Source: Morinoia aosen (taxonomy: Eukaryota > Arthropoda > Malacostraca > Amphipoda > Talitridae). From it: a stretch of 64,000 nucleotides of DNA. A model generated the notes under the pieces. That model did not search any database. It worked only from the letters and a program-made list of their open reading frames with translations, and had not been told where the DNA came from. Where the stretch lies: positions 3,915,501 through 3,979,500 of the forward strand of contig CM059558.1 in the NCBI GenBank assembly GCA_030386875.1. The letters are read 5' to 3'. The position numbers and the translations under genes are program-made. This document shows, piece after piece, positions 34,511-45,639 of the stretch (position 1 is the stretch's first letter; each line of letters opens with the position of its first letter).

Positions 34511-34835
34511 GTCAAAAACTAGATAAATGCCTGTAGTTGAAAGCACATTGCACCATCATTTCAGAAGATGACCTACAGTTGGAGATGAGTTGATAATGAT
34601 TGTGAGTGCCTGACTGTGATTGTCATGATGGGTTTGGCTGGAGGTTCTTTGCCTGCGGGAGTGACCCAGGTTTGGTAAATAGGATGTGTAATTGTGTCAG
34701 TTCTTTAGGTCTGGAATCATTGAAGTCTTCTAAAGCTGCAGGAGTAAATCCACATAGTGCTGTTGGGTCTTGCTGTGGAAGAGCCTCCCAGATGTATATG
34801 TAAAAGAGTAAGCAATTGAAAGTTATTGTCCTCTC

Positions 34836-34990
34836 AGAAGGATACAACTTCTGTGTCAGTGGTAATTACTGCTTCCTGGAAGATTCTTCAGGTCCCGGGC
34901 TTAAAGTTAGAGAGATATTCTTTTTATCCAAATAGAATAAATTCATTTTGTGACAGAGCCTCTTTTTCTTAGTTACTGCTTTTTTCTCAG
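34836..34990. repeat. Dispersed repeat, partner of 43650-43850
   Basis: ctcagaaggatacaacttct, gtgtcagtggtaattact and gagagatattctttttatcc resemble 43677-43800 (ctctgaagaatataactttt, gtgtccatgggaattagt, ggagatcatgtttttgtgg) in the same order and orientation, at roughly 65-70 percent by eye. Confidence 0.6.
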
Positions 34991-35229
34991 TATCCATAAC
35001 TTTGTTCTTCAGCTTCAATTTTTTTCTTGAACTCTTTTCCTTATTAGCTGTTCTTGTATGCAGGGGATCCTGTGTGAAAGCAGACCTTGTGTGTAGACTC
35101 CTTGTTGCCTTAACTCCAAACTGTACACTGCCTCCAAGTTTCTTCCCATTAACTCTCAATTATTAAATTGTTATGAAAAGTTTGAATGAAATTAGTTTCA
35201 TAGATAGGACTAAAATCTAAAATTTTATT

Positions 35230-35620
35230 TTGTTTTTTTGGCTTTCAAAATAATCACCACCCCCAGTTGCAAGACAGACATTCACCAATATGCATATCAA
35301 TTTGTACTACAACATTTTTCAAAGTATTAACATCAATAAATGAATTGACTTCTCTGGCATTGTTTCTAAGTGGAGCAGTGTGCAATACAAAATACTTTTC
35401 ATGTTACCAAGTCAAAAAATGAAATCTAAAAAAAGGCACAAATCAGGTAACCTTGTTGATTTAGGAAAATTTGATCTATTGGAAATTAGTCAATTAGGAA
35501 ATCAACCCTTCAACTAATCCATGGTTTCATGTACAATATGGGCTGTAGTTTCATTTTGTTGAGACAATTCATCAGGTTATATGTTTCTTGGCAGAATTTT
35601 TTTTATGATTCACTTGTACA
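35230..35620 (-). pseudogene. Mariner-like (DUF4817-type) transposase remnant
   Basis: On the minus strand, broken readings resemble the C-terminal third of the mariner-like transposases common in insects: ETMD followed by LKG, then DLCPFFRFHF, then REVNSFIDVNTLKNVVVQID and MHIGECLSC. The last aligns by eye with the usual INxDTLxNVRRSFxxRIxxCIxxxG pattern. It is much decayed, with several frame changes. Confidence 0.45.
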
Positions 35621-36770
35621 TTTGAGAAGTCATTATGCCCATCCATGTCTGTACTTACCACAATAAATTCTTGCAAATTTTTTCTCTGTGTTGATGTGTG
35701 CTTTTAATCTTTTGGTGGCTATTTCAAAAGTTGAATATGAAATAGAAACTATTAAAGATCTGGTTCTCTTTGACAAAACATACATCAGTCATTTATCACT
35801 ACAGCTTCACAAACACTTGCCATCACTGCCTTAATTTTTTTCAATATACTACCTTCTTGATATATTAATTTGGCATCATTTTGCATCAGTTTTAGGGCTG
35901 AATAATTAATTAGAAAGACGCCTAGAGAATTCAAGGTTTAGCTTGAGAAGTTTCTAGTAGTCATAAGGCTATTAAATGAGACATTTTCCCCAGCTGTTGG
36001 GTTGACTCACCTTTGAAAAGGCCTGTGTGTTTTCTATGTTTTGTGAAGTACCCACTGATCTTCTAATGGTTTTGTATCTCTTTTTTACTTTTAGGTTTTA
36101 TTCCCTCCAAACTTTCGGTTTTAATGTATAGGGTAGCTTGTTGAAGAACACACTATGTTCCTTGACCGCACATTTTCTTTAGATAATCCTATACGATCTT
36201 TTGTCTTTCCTTTGTGGAAACATTTATGCAATGGTAATGAAGCCTTAAACAAACTAATACTGAAGTATTCAGCATTTGTGATTTTTTCTGCAATGTTGGA
36301 TAATTTTTTAAACATTCTGTTGATTATTGCTGTTTTTTAAATGCTGTTCGATTATTGGTCTCATCAATTTTCACCTATTTGTTTCGGGTTTCAATACCTT
36401 TAACAGTTGTATGTTGTGGCCAGAAAGAGGGGTGAAGTAAAAAATTGGAGCTTTTAACACTCAAAAAGACTGATGATCAACAATTTAAAGAACGTGTAGT
36501 GGATGCCAGTGACCTCTATGATATTTATAATAGTTTTGAAATTTCATCTAATAATTTTTTGCATGAATTTTACATAAAATTATTGGGTGGTTTCAGTTTT
36601 TGGAATGACAATTATTTGCATAACCTTAAGCAGAGTGTCAGTAAACTCATAGTACAAACTGTGACAATGGGTAGAAAAGCTGAAAATAACAACTTTTTTA
36701 CAAATAACAAAAAGTCTGGAAATCTATCGTTTACAAGATATCCAATCATATTTTTTCTCCCCAGACTGAA
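35621..36770. other. Mostly non-coding
   Basis: No convincing gene. An open frame at 36445-36780 (111 codons) has unremarkable composition and no recognised domain. Confidence 0.4.
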
Positions 36771-37200
36771 GCCTCCATAACCTAACTTGATGAATGGATG
36801 TACTTTACAGTAGGTGCTCCTTCCTTCTGCTACAATGCAGGTTCTGTACCAATGCAATTGTGATTTTTGTACACAATTAAACACTTGTAAATCATCTGTA
36901 AAGCATCCTACAGCCTTTACTATCCTTCCAATCAGATCCATCCATCTCTGTCTCCACTGGTGATTCAGAAACTAAACTGTTCAGGTGACCCCAAAGGTAG
37001 AAGTCCAAACAGAGGTGTTGAATCTGATGACCAAGCTGGCCATGGTTTGGGTCCAAATCGTCTTTTCCATCTGCTCGGAAAAGTACAGTGAAGATATTGA
37101 CGCACATCCCTAGTGATCTGTGGTGGGGCTTTGTTGTGTTGAAACCATTTGTTGCATTGTTGGGGGATAGGTTGGCTTCCTACCATATACATTTGTAGCC
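36770..37200 (-). pseudogene. Mariner-like DDE transposase remnant
   Basis: Minus-strand readings in two frames show WFQHNKAPPQITRDVRQYLH, then TFPSRWKRRFGPKPWPAW, STPL, FYLWGHLNSLVSESPVETE, LIGRIVKAV and HWYRTCIVAEGR. This is the familiar WFQHDGAPPHFSxxVRxYLN…W.RSPDLTPLDFFLWGHLKxLVYxxPV block of insect IS630/mariner-like elements. The DDE aspartate in QHDG is replaced (HNKA), and at least one frameshift lies near the DLTP motif, so it is dead. Confidence 0.8.
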
Positions 37201-37559
37201 TAAATCGCTAGTACTTCTATACATTAGTTGTGATAGACCTACCTATGACTCCTATCCTGTTTCAAGGTGACTAAATGAGCCGACTCTCCCAGGTAATGGG
37301 TTTTCAATTATCTTTTTTTGTTGTTTATTGATACACTTTTACAATAATTAGACACGCATACATAGGAAATAACCAGGAGTGGACAGTACTAATTCACCTA
37401 CCCACAATAAACCCTACAAAATGAATACTCTCAAATGTTACACAGCAAAGAACTATATTAGGAACAACTCAGCATTGTAGCCATCTTAGAGTTACTTCCC
37501 AGCCAGCAATAATGGCCAATCCAGGTCTTGGCCTGCAGGAAAGCAATAGTGTCAGGAAC

Positions 37560-38210
37560 GCATGTGGGGCACGAGTGCAGTGATACAGAGGTACAGAAGC
37601 GATAGATGAGGCAGTATCCCCTGCCGGGGTGCGGCAGGAAATGCCGGGGTGCAGCAGCAGAGTAGGCAGGAGTACAGCTGCGGCAGAGTACGCCGGAGTA
37701 CAGCTGCAGCAGAGTATGGCAGCGGTGGAGTATGCCGGAGTACGGCAGCCGTGGGAGATGCCAAAGTACAGCAGCAGCAGATGATGCTGGAGTATCACAG
37801 CGGCAAGAGATGCCAGATGAAGAATCAGTCATTGTGTGCTGTTCTTATGTCCCAAGTTGTGGAGGCTGGTACCACAGAGCTTTGGGTGGTGCTCTGGAGT
37901 CCCCTGGTTGGCCTCTGCTTCTGCTCTCCAATTGGAGGTCTTCCTGCCAATCTGCCACGCATAATAAATAACTTCCAATGATAATACAAGCAATAAAGTA
38001 CACAGTTTCTAAATTTCACCTAATAGATAATCAAGATCATTTATAAATAAATATTTCAATAAACCTATACATTCTTTTATCTTGATACTTTCCCTGCCTA
38101 TTATTCTTACCCTTGCTGGATGATGCCGCTCTGAATAATTTGCCCATATACTGTAATGCTGCACTTTGAAATTTTATCCTTTACCAGTTAACATTGATAA
38201 ATCTGTTCTG
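37560..38210 (-). repeat. Interspersed repeat family R, copy 2
   Basis: Reverse-complement relative of 14255-14875. The GC-rich part (37590-37815) is a tandem array of about 30 bp with gcagcagagtacgccggagt variants. The AT-rich part keeps ggtcttcctgccaatctgcc, ataatacaagcaataaagta and ctggatgatgccgctctg. The two copies are 23 kb apart in opposite orientations. Confidence 0.85.
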
Positions 38211-39310
38211 AAACAGAAAAATAGAAATTTTTCTGAAACAACTACTTCACACCATGTACTGATATCCATCGACCGCATGTAAACAAATGTTGCCAGATGC
38301 AGGGGTTGTGAATTTTCTCATTTGATTTCTGCTTTAATTGCTTTCCAGACTTTTTTTTATTCATGAAAAAGTTATTTTTAGTTTTTCAACCTACTGTCAA
38401 AGTTTGTACCATGAGTTTACATACACCCTGTGTGTCTGGATTGTATAATGTAACAAGGAGAGAAATGTCACCTGTTGGAATTTCGATTTCATTTCAGAAA
38501 TGATCAAGTTGAACTAAAATGTTCATGATCATTTATTTGAATGGATGTTTTTTGTGTAGCATTGTCCCTTGATTGTTGCTACATTTGAATTTATTATGCC
38601 AGTTCCCAAGGATCAGTTTTAATTATGACAGAATGATTTAATTCATCTTAACTTACTAATTCTCATGACATAGTTACTAACGAAATGATTGCTACCTTTT
38701 TTGAACCCTAATTTGTATCGGACATAACATTCTGAAACTAAATCTGGACAACCACTTCTGCCTTGATGATGTCCCACTAATGGGAGACTTTTAATGAAAA
38801 CTGTAACTTCTACAACTTGATGTTCGTGTTGATATATGAATCTTTGATTTCTGTTAACTGTTCATTATTGATTGATCATTTGAGACCCAAAAATAAATAT
38901 AGTCATCTTGTGCCAGCTGATTGTTATAAAGCAAAAAGATCAGAAAAAAACCTAAGAATTAACTTACAAAGTAATTCGATAGGGCGTGTTTCATTTGAAA
39001 AACCAAGGATCTATTAAAACAAGTATCACTTCAATGAAATAATTATTTTGAGGGCACATTTTTTTTTTTACCAAAGAATTTTTGAGTGGTTCATCCTATA
39101 ACACAAAGACGAAAATTATATCACTATTCTTCTAATAAATGTTTTTAAATTGTCAGATCCACTTGATGTATGGTAATATTTAATTATTGAAATCTTTGGC
39201 CACTTATTATTTTCTGAAATGATAGAAGAACAGTGTTATGTTTTAAACTTTTCCAAGTTATAGCTTCAGTTTTCTCAAATATTAGAGCAAACAAGTGTCC
39301 CATTGCTCAG

Positions 39311-39439
39311 GTGCCTAAGCACCTAGCATGGAGCGTTCAGTGGCTGTGGTGCACAAGCTGACGGATGCTGAAGTGGAGAGGCTGTGCTGCAGGCAGAATT
39401 TAATCCAACAAGAAGCTGCAATGGAGAACATGACGCCAG
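39311..39439 (+). CDS. Zinc-finger gene, first coding exon
   Basis: The acceptor tcccattgctcag lies just upstream. ATG 39328 opens a 37-codon frame ending ENMTP plus one base, and the donor is cgccag/gtgaga. The existence of an upstream acceptor implies a separate 5' untranslated exon. No domain is recognised in this N-terminus. Confidence 0.75.
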
Positions 39440-40165
39440 GTGAGACTTTGTTCTGGTCTGGGTATGAGACAAAGACTTTTGATATTAAAGTAGAAAACTA
39501 AGCTTTTCTACTGTGTAAATAAACTAAAATGTTATTAAGATAGAAGCTCTCCCCACTGGTTTGAGGGCACGACCCACTTTTTATGATATGAAATGTAGTG
39601 AAGGAAAATAAATTATCCTTGTATAATAAAACTCGAGATCTCTCTTCAAATAAATAAATTTTTATGTTTTTAGTTTATAATTTTCCCTATGTTATTACAA
39701 TTGGCAGAGTTTCTTCATGTATCCACAGTTGTTGCTTTTTTGGTTGGTCCATCTCTCTGTCATGCTCTTAACACTCTTACTTCAACAAGTGCTACTGGTG
39801 GCCAGGAGGAGATTTTCATAATGCTGTTGACTTACCAGTGGTTGCCATCTCAATTGTCATAATTACTTAGTTAAAGCTAGATGAGTGTATGAGTCGTTTA
39901 ATGATTGCTAGTTTCAAATTTCTCCACAGAATTTGGAATATTAACTTTTTAGTTGAATGAACTGCATTGTGTTGCCTGCAATAAGTTTACTAGATATCTT
40001 TTCCTAACCTTCTTGATCGTTCCAGTTTTCATGTATTGCAATACTAATAAAATTGTTAAGGTTGTCAAAATCATGAAATTATCTTTGTATTTTAACAGAT
40101 AAAAAACTGTTCCTAGCTTTGTTATTTCAGATGCAATTTTCTCGATGATCGTGTGTCAGTTACAG

Positions 40166-40287
40166 GTGACGGGCCGAGCTCTGGGAGCCATCTAACACAA
40201 ATTTACATCAAAAGTGAAGTGCCTGACGACGACCTGGAGGCCGTTACTGTAAAGGACGAGCCCATTGACTGGCATCAGGAACCCCAG
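40166..40287 (+). CDS. Zinc-finger gene, second exon
   Basis: Acceptor cagttacag and donor ccccag/gtgctg. Its 122 bp continue the frame from the previous exon as GDGPSSGSHLTQIYIKSEV, then PDDDLEAVTVKDEP and IDWHQEPQ. This acidic, SUMO-like IKSE-containing segment is typical of the linker in insect zinc-finger proteins. Another acceptor at 40130 would lead to a TAA, so 40166 is preferred. The donor lies in the first unit of an intronic tandem repeat. Confidence 0.75.
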
Positions 40288-40690
40288 GTGCTGCAATTGG
40301 TTGCTTACTCTTCTATTGAGTGATTCCAATTGGTTGCTTACTCTCCTCTTTAGGGCTTCCTATTGGTTGCTTACTCTTTTCTTGAGTGCTTCTATTTGGT
40401 TGCTAAACTCCTCTTCTCTTGAGTGCTTCTATTTGGTTGCTAAACTTCTCTTGAAGTGCTTCTAAATGGTTGCTTACTCTTCTCTAGAACGCTTCTAATT
40501 GGTTGCTTACTCTCTTCAGTGCTTCCAATTGCTTCTTTACTCTCTTTAGTGCTTCCGATTGGTTCTTTACTCTCTTCTTGAGTGCTTGCTGTGGATTGCT
40601 TACTCTCCTCTTGAATGCTTCCTATTGGTTACTTCCCCTCTTGGATGCTTCCAAGTGATGACTCACTTTCTTATTGAATGCTGCTGTTTG
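40288..40690 (+). repeat. Intronic tandem repeat, about 35-38 bp
   Basis: About eleven copies of a unit like gtgcttccaattggttgctt with actctcctcttga. The first unit overlaps the exon-intron junction, so the splice donor is itself a repeat copy. Confidence 0.85.
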
Positions 40691-42072
40691 ATTTCAGTGG
40701 TTTATTTATCATTCTGCAGAAAATTTGAATTTTATTCATATGTAGTCTGTGTTTACTTGCTCTAGGCCATCATTTTGTGACATTTATATCATTACTGCTT
40801 TTACCTCGTCTTGTTTTGCTCATTTCTGACATAATTGACAGAACTTGTCATTCAGTGGATTTAATTCTATTCAAATTACTTTGTGAATGATTTAAAGCAT
40901 CTCACTTTAGAATAGCCTGATTTATTGCTAACCATTTCATTAGCTGCTGAGCGATGTTTTACTCAGGTTCCAGAAAATAATCTCACTGCACACTCCACTA
41001 TTCGCTAGTTTCAATTCTGTTGAATTGAGAATTATTGTGTATTTGATTGCCTTATTGGTGGTTAGTGTAATATATCTTATTTTCAAAAATTATTGTGCCT
41101 GTCATAGTGATTGTATCTTTGACTGGTGGTATTAAGTCTTGTTTTGTAATTCCCAGTGTGATCCACTTTATTCCCGTTCCCCAACAACACTAGTGTTGAT
41201 AAAGCTATGGTCCCTTGATTATAAGAATATCGAAGCAATTTTCAGCATGCTTCTTGTATCAGTGTTGTAGAGCTTTTTCTTGATGCGTTTTGCTTCAATG
41301 AGTTGACTTGAACGACGCATTTTAAATGGTTTTTGCCAGTGATCGTTTCGAAATGCTTTGAAGTTTTCTTTTGCCTTCTCAACTTCTTCAAACATTTGTT
41401 GCCAAATTTTTTATTAAAAAATGCCCTGTGGAACTTTTACCACACATGAAACCGTATTAATTACTTAAGGAGTCTGATTTCTAATTTTCTACGTGTTTCT
41501 TGCTCTGTGTATGAGACCAACGAATGAATAAGTATTGGTTTGTTTAGCTAGTGTAAGGAATCACTTTAGCCCCTCGGAGTTATTCGGAGACAATATTTCT
41601 AAAACAATTGAAGCTGCTTATAAATTTAAGAAGAATAATGAATTTAGTTTTGGGTTTTAAGGAGAAAAACCATAACATTAAAATTTTGTGCAGGAATCCT
41701 TATCCATAATATTCTGGTCATGACAGGCGCTATTGCATGTAGGAGATATTACATGAAAACTTCACTATATTTTTACCCTGTATTGAAGTATTAACCGGCT
41801 GTGAAGAGAGAATGTGTTTTTCAAATTTCTCTTGTGCTATCATTATTTTTGCTTCCTGTATTGTTTTTCAAATATTTTTCTTGTATTTTGTTTTGAATAG
41901 TTGAGTGCATTTGTGTAAGATTAAAATAAGAACAAATGCTCAAGTGATTAACTTGGTCTCAAAAGTACTTGGTTTCCAAGTAAATAAGTATTTTCAATTG
42001 TAATTTACGTATTATGCGGTTTTTTCGTGAAAATCCTGGCCTGTAATAGTCAGGAAAAGTTCTTCCTCACAG
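40691..42072. other. Remainder of the intron before the zinc-finger exon
   Basis: AT-rich, no other gene or repeat recognised. The acceptor cttcctcacag ends it at 42072. Confidence 0.6.
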
Positions 42073-43002
42073 ACCAGTTCAAGTTCAGGCTCTCATGCAC
42101 TTGCTTTCAAGAGAGAAGTAGACAATGACAGCACTGCGGCACGTTCAGAGCACGCAGAAGCAGAGGATGAGTTGAGGGAAGGCTGCTCTGGTGCGTGCAA
42201 CATAAGTGCTGTTCATCAGGAACCAGCTGGAGCATCTCATGGCAGCGCTGACTCGCTACCATCAGTTGTGGCGGGTAGCGGCAGTGGTATTGAGGCTGCA
42301 CCTCCTGACAGACTCACGTCACAGCCCTTACTGTGTGCACATTGTGATTACTCCACTGGTAGGAGGGACCTTATGGAGCTGCACCTCCGTGTTAGGCACA
42401 ATTTGGGGTATTACTACGATTGTAGGTTGTGTGATTACTCTACTATGTACATAAGTATTTTGAAGCGGCACGTAGTGGAGCAGCATGATAATGAGAGCCG
42501 GTACGAAGGTCTATCCGGGGGTTACCAATGTCCAGGTGTGAAAATGACGGCGAAACAGCGACGTAATAAACATGGACAAAAAGAGCTCAATTGTAATTTC
42601 TGTGACTCTCGTTTTATCATCGAGTCCAGTTCTGATTCACCTAAAAAAGATGCATTAGACAATAGTATAGTGAACAAGTGTGAAGTGTGCGAAAATGCTT
42701 CAGCAAATGAAGGAAACTTGAACCACTATTTATCTGATAAACGCAAATTAGGACCTCAAATACGGAGACACGTTCAAGGTCGGCTTTACAGGCGTAACTT
42801 GAATGACTCTGCTCGTAGAGACGAATATGGAGTCTACCAAGTTAGCAAAAATAGGAAAGGTCAACTGTTCAAGTCTGAGCTCTGTGACTATTCATCGCCT
42901 CGAAAAGATAAACTCGAACCACACGGAGACAAAAAACTTCTTAAATGTCAGCTCTTCAGGTGTGAATTCTGTGAATATTTTTCTTCTCGAAAAGAGTGTT
43001 AA
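42073..43002 (+). CDS. Zinc-finger gene, third exon up to the first stop
   Basis: Opens in phase 0 with TSSSSGSHALAFKREVDND, then EDELREGCSGACN. The fingers CAHCDYSTGRRDLMELHLRV and CRLCDYSTMYISILKRH are complete. CNFCDSRF, CEVCENASANEGNLN and SELCDYSSPRKDKLEPH are degenerate (missing Cys or His). The last finger CEFCEYFSSRKE runs into TAA after the 2-bp deletion. Translation through the three joined exons gives about 387 residues. The finger array continues downstream in another frame. Confidence 0.75.
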   Translation, partial: TSSSSGSHALAFKREVDNDSTAARSEHAEAEDELREGCSGACNISAVHQEPAGASHGSADSLPSVVAGSGSGIEAAPPDRLTSQPLLCAHCDYSTGRRDLMELHLRVRHNLGYYYDCRLCDYSTMYISILKRHVVEQHDNESRYEGLSGGYQCPGVKMTAKQRRNKHGQKELNCNFCDSRFIIESSSDSPKKDALDNSIVNKCEVCENASANEGNLNHYLSDKRKLGPQIRRHVQGRLYRRNLNDSARRDEYGVYQVSKNRKGQLFKSELCDYSSPRKDKLEPHGDKKLLKCQLFRCEFCEYFSSRKEC

Positions 43003-43573
43003 ATATCACCTAGCAAGCATACATGTGTATGGTCAGGTGTTCAAGTGTGAATTATGTGAATATTCCTCTGGTCGAAAGGATTATGTTAAACTTCACCTAG
43101 CCAGCAAACATGATGATGGTCAGCTGTTAAAGTGTGAGCTATGTGACTGCACCTCTGCTCGTAAAGATAGTGTCAAACTACATCGAACCAGTAAACATGG
43201 TGAAGGTCAGGTGTTCAAATGCGAAGTATGTGCATATTCGTCTGTTCAAATGAGTAAACTTAAACAACACCTAGCCTGCAAACATGGTAAAGGTCAGCTG
43301 TTCAAGTGTGAATTATGTGAATATTCCTCTGCTCAAATGAACAGAGTCAAACAACACCTAGCCAGCAAACATGGTGAAGGTCAGCTGTTCAAGTGTAAAT
43401 TTTGTGAATATTCCTCTGCTTATAAAGGTAATCTTAAAAATCACATAGACAGCAAACATGGTGCAGGTTAGCTGTTCAAGTGTGAATTATGTGACTATTC
43501 TTCTGCTCGAAAAGGTAAAGTTCTAAAACACCTCGCTTGCCAACATTATTGCACCAATGCCTTTCCTTTCTAG
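43003..43573 (+). pseudogene. Zinc-finger array downstream of the frameshift
   Basis: In the shifted frame come five well-formed fingers (CELCEYSSGRKD…, CELCDCTSARKD…, CEVCAYSSVQMS…, CELCEYSSAQMN…, CKFCEYSSAYKG…), spaced 29 residues (87 bp). TAG follows at 43469-43471, then one more finger in the same frame (CELCDYSSARKGKV) ending at 43573. Near-uniform fingers imply recent tandem growth of the array. Confidence 0.85.
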
Positions 43574-43649
43574 ATGTGAAATGCGCATTTATGGGCTATT
43601 CAAATGTTTAATCACCACATTCACATTTTGTGAATATTTAAGCTCCTCC

Positions 43650-43850
43650 GTGTGGTCAAAAATCTTACGAGCTTCTCCCTCTGAAGAATATAACTTTTGT
43701 GTCCATGGGAATTAGTGCTCAGGAGGGGAATATGTGAGGTCCTGAACTAAGAGTTAAGGAGATCATGTTTTTGTGGAAAAGAAATATTTTTAGTTTAGTT
43801 AAGGACCATCTTTTTGGCTTTCTGCAGTGCTGTTTTTCATCATCCGTTAC
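43650..43850. repeat. Dispersed repeat, partner of 34836-34990
   Basis: Same order of words as the partner (see there). It lies between the zinc-finger gene and a LINE. Confidence 0.55.
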
Positions 43851-43859
43851 GCTTTCAAC

Positions 43860-45632
43860 ATAGTCTCGTTTCATAAATTTCTATGCAACTTGCTGTTTCT
43901 ATGATCCATGCGCGTAAAACCAACATACATATACCAGGCTTCTCCTCCCCATGGTAGGGTAGCCGACGCCAGGCCAAAATCATCACTCCTTGTCATTAGA
44001 AGACGAGAGAAGCAGCACTGGCCGCTCCAGACTGCCAGGATCAGCAGCAGCCCAGCGCAACCATCTTCCACAGTCAGGCCCGACAGCCATAGCTGGTTTA
44101 CCCCAACCACTTCATTGAGTGCAGCCCCTGCCCCCGCACAGGACAGGTCAATCCCAGCACACGCGGGCAGGCTTCCAGTATCGTGTCAAAAAATAAAATT
44201 ACTTATGCGCTGCTTCCACTCATTTCTATCCACAGTCATCCCTCTCGTCACGTCCACAATCAGACCCCTCTCACACAAACCACGTTTCACCCCATTCATC
44301 CAACTCATCTGTGGTCTACCTCGCGCTCTGATACCACTTACTTCTGGCTTATAAATCTTTTTCACCAGCCGCGCAAAATTCACTCTTTCAACATGCCCAA
44401 ACCATCCAAGCACTCTTTCATGCACCCGCCTGCTCAACTTTTTGACAACACCCGTCTGCCTCTTAACCAACTCATTCCTGATCCTAGCGTTTCTTGTTGC
44501 TTCTTACATGCTCTTCAAACACTTCATTTCAAACTCATCCAACTTCTTCCTCTCAGCTACTCTTAAACCCCAAGACTCTGCTCCATACAACAAAACCGGC
44601 ACGATCAAGCTTTCATACAGTCCCCTCTTTGCATTCATACTCAAACTCCTGCATTCTAAAACTTTCCTCATTGCACCCAATGTCTTGCAGCCTTCATTCA
44701 CTCGATGCCTCACTTCTACTTCCATACTATCATTCACAGCCGCGTCCGACCCGAGGTACCTAAAATGATGTACTTCTTCTCACTCTTCACCATTCATCCT
44801 CGCATCCAAAGTTCCAAACACTCCACCTCTTGGACATCTCATCACCTTACTTTTATTTAAATTTACCCTCAATTTACACCTTTCGCACACTCAACCAAAA
44901 TCTGCAACGAGTCTCCTCAGTTTTTTCTCTGAATCAGCCAAAAGCGCCGTATCATCTGCAAACAACAGCTGACAAACTTCCCAATACATACCATTTTGTC
45001 CCACCAACTACGCACCTTTTCCCAACACTCAGGCATTCACTTCTCTCACTACACCATCCATATACAAATTAAACAACCACGGCGACATCACACATCCCTG
45101 TCTCACAGCTGTCACAACTGGGAACTACTCACTCACCTCATTCCCTACTCTCACACATGCTCTGCTATCAATGTAGAAACTCTTGATCGCATTCAACAGT
45201 CTCTCACCCACTCCATACAAGCTTACAACTTACCATAAAGCCTCGCGGTTCACTCTGTCATACGCCTTCTCTAGGTCCATAAATGCCCAATATACATCTT
45301 TTCCATTTGTCAAGTACTTCTCATTAACCTGCCTCACAGCAAACATTTGATCCCCACAACCTCTACCACTTCTAAAACCACATTGTTCTTCAGCAAGCAC
45401 ACGATCCGTCATCACTCTCACTCTTCCAATAAAACTTTTCCATACAGCTTCCCAACGACACTCAGTAGACTTATACCTCTGGAATTACTGCACTCACACC
45501 TGTCACCTTTCCCCTTGTACAGCGGAACTACACACGCGCTACTCCAATCTACCGGCACTTTACTAGCCTCAAAACAGGAGGAAGTGTGGTTGTAGAATGG
45601 TTGGTACAACCATTCTACAACCACACTTCCTC
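43860..45632 (-). pseudogene. LINE fragment (RT and downstream), 5'-truncated
   Basis: Minus-strand readings in three frames, in order from the 5' end: VPVDWSSACVVPLYKGKGDR, GISLLSVVGKLYGKVL, LAEEQCGFRSGRGCGDQMFA, WAFMDLEKAYDRVNREALW, then MNAKRGLYESLIVPVLLYGA, ESWGLRVAERKKLDEFEMKC, WFGHVERVNFARLVKKIY, GRPQMSWMNGVKRGL and a low-complexity 3' part. It starts in the middle of ORF2 (N-terminal endonuclease missing), typical 5' truncation. Several frame changes make it inactive. The F/YADD box falls in a damaged stretch. It belongs to a LINE clade different from the intact I-type element. A 26-bp palindrome sits exactly at its 5' junction. Confidence 0.88.
45578..45632. repeat. Perfect 26-bp palindrome with 3-nt loop
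   Basis: Left arm gaggaagtgtggttgtagaa continuing tggttg (45578-45603), loop gta, right arm its exact complement (45607-45632). It begins within LINE sequence and marks the truncated 5' end of the 43860-45632 copy. Confidence 0.97.
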
Positions 45633-45639
45633 TTTAAGC

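Larger units (their letters stand above)
39311..43573 (+). pseudogene. C2H2 zinc-finger protein gene, three exons recognised, disrupted
   Basis: A host zinc-finger transcription-factor-like gene. Exon A 39311-39439 (ATG 39328), exon B 40166-40287 and exon C from 42073 join in phase 1 then 0. They encode MERSVAVVHKLTDAEVERLC, then an acidic region with IKSEVPDDD and VKDEPIDW, then SGSHALAFKREVDND. Exon C has two fingers near its start (CAHCDYS…, CRLCDYS…) and several degenerate ones. It ends with at least seven fingers of form C-x2-C-x12-H-x4-H joined by linkers such as HGEGQLFKC. Compared with its neighbours, the finger at about 42960-43010 lacks 2 bp, which shifts the frame and makes TAA at 43000-43002. 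Later a TAG stands where the others have CAG (43469-43471). Either this is a dying gene or the assembly has errors. It is probably nuclear and DNA-binding; the target is unknown. Confidence 0.8.

Noticed and set aside
40130-40287. Acceptor at 40130 for the second zinc-finger exon
   Set aside because: It leads into a TAA in the required phase. The acceptor at 40165 keeps the frame and gives the KDEPIDW region.
43908-44566. Plus-strand frames of 148 and 127 codons
   Set aside because: They are antisense to the LINE fragment whose RT motifs are on the minus strand.
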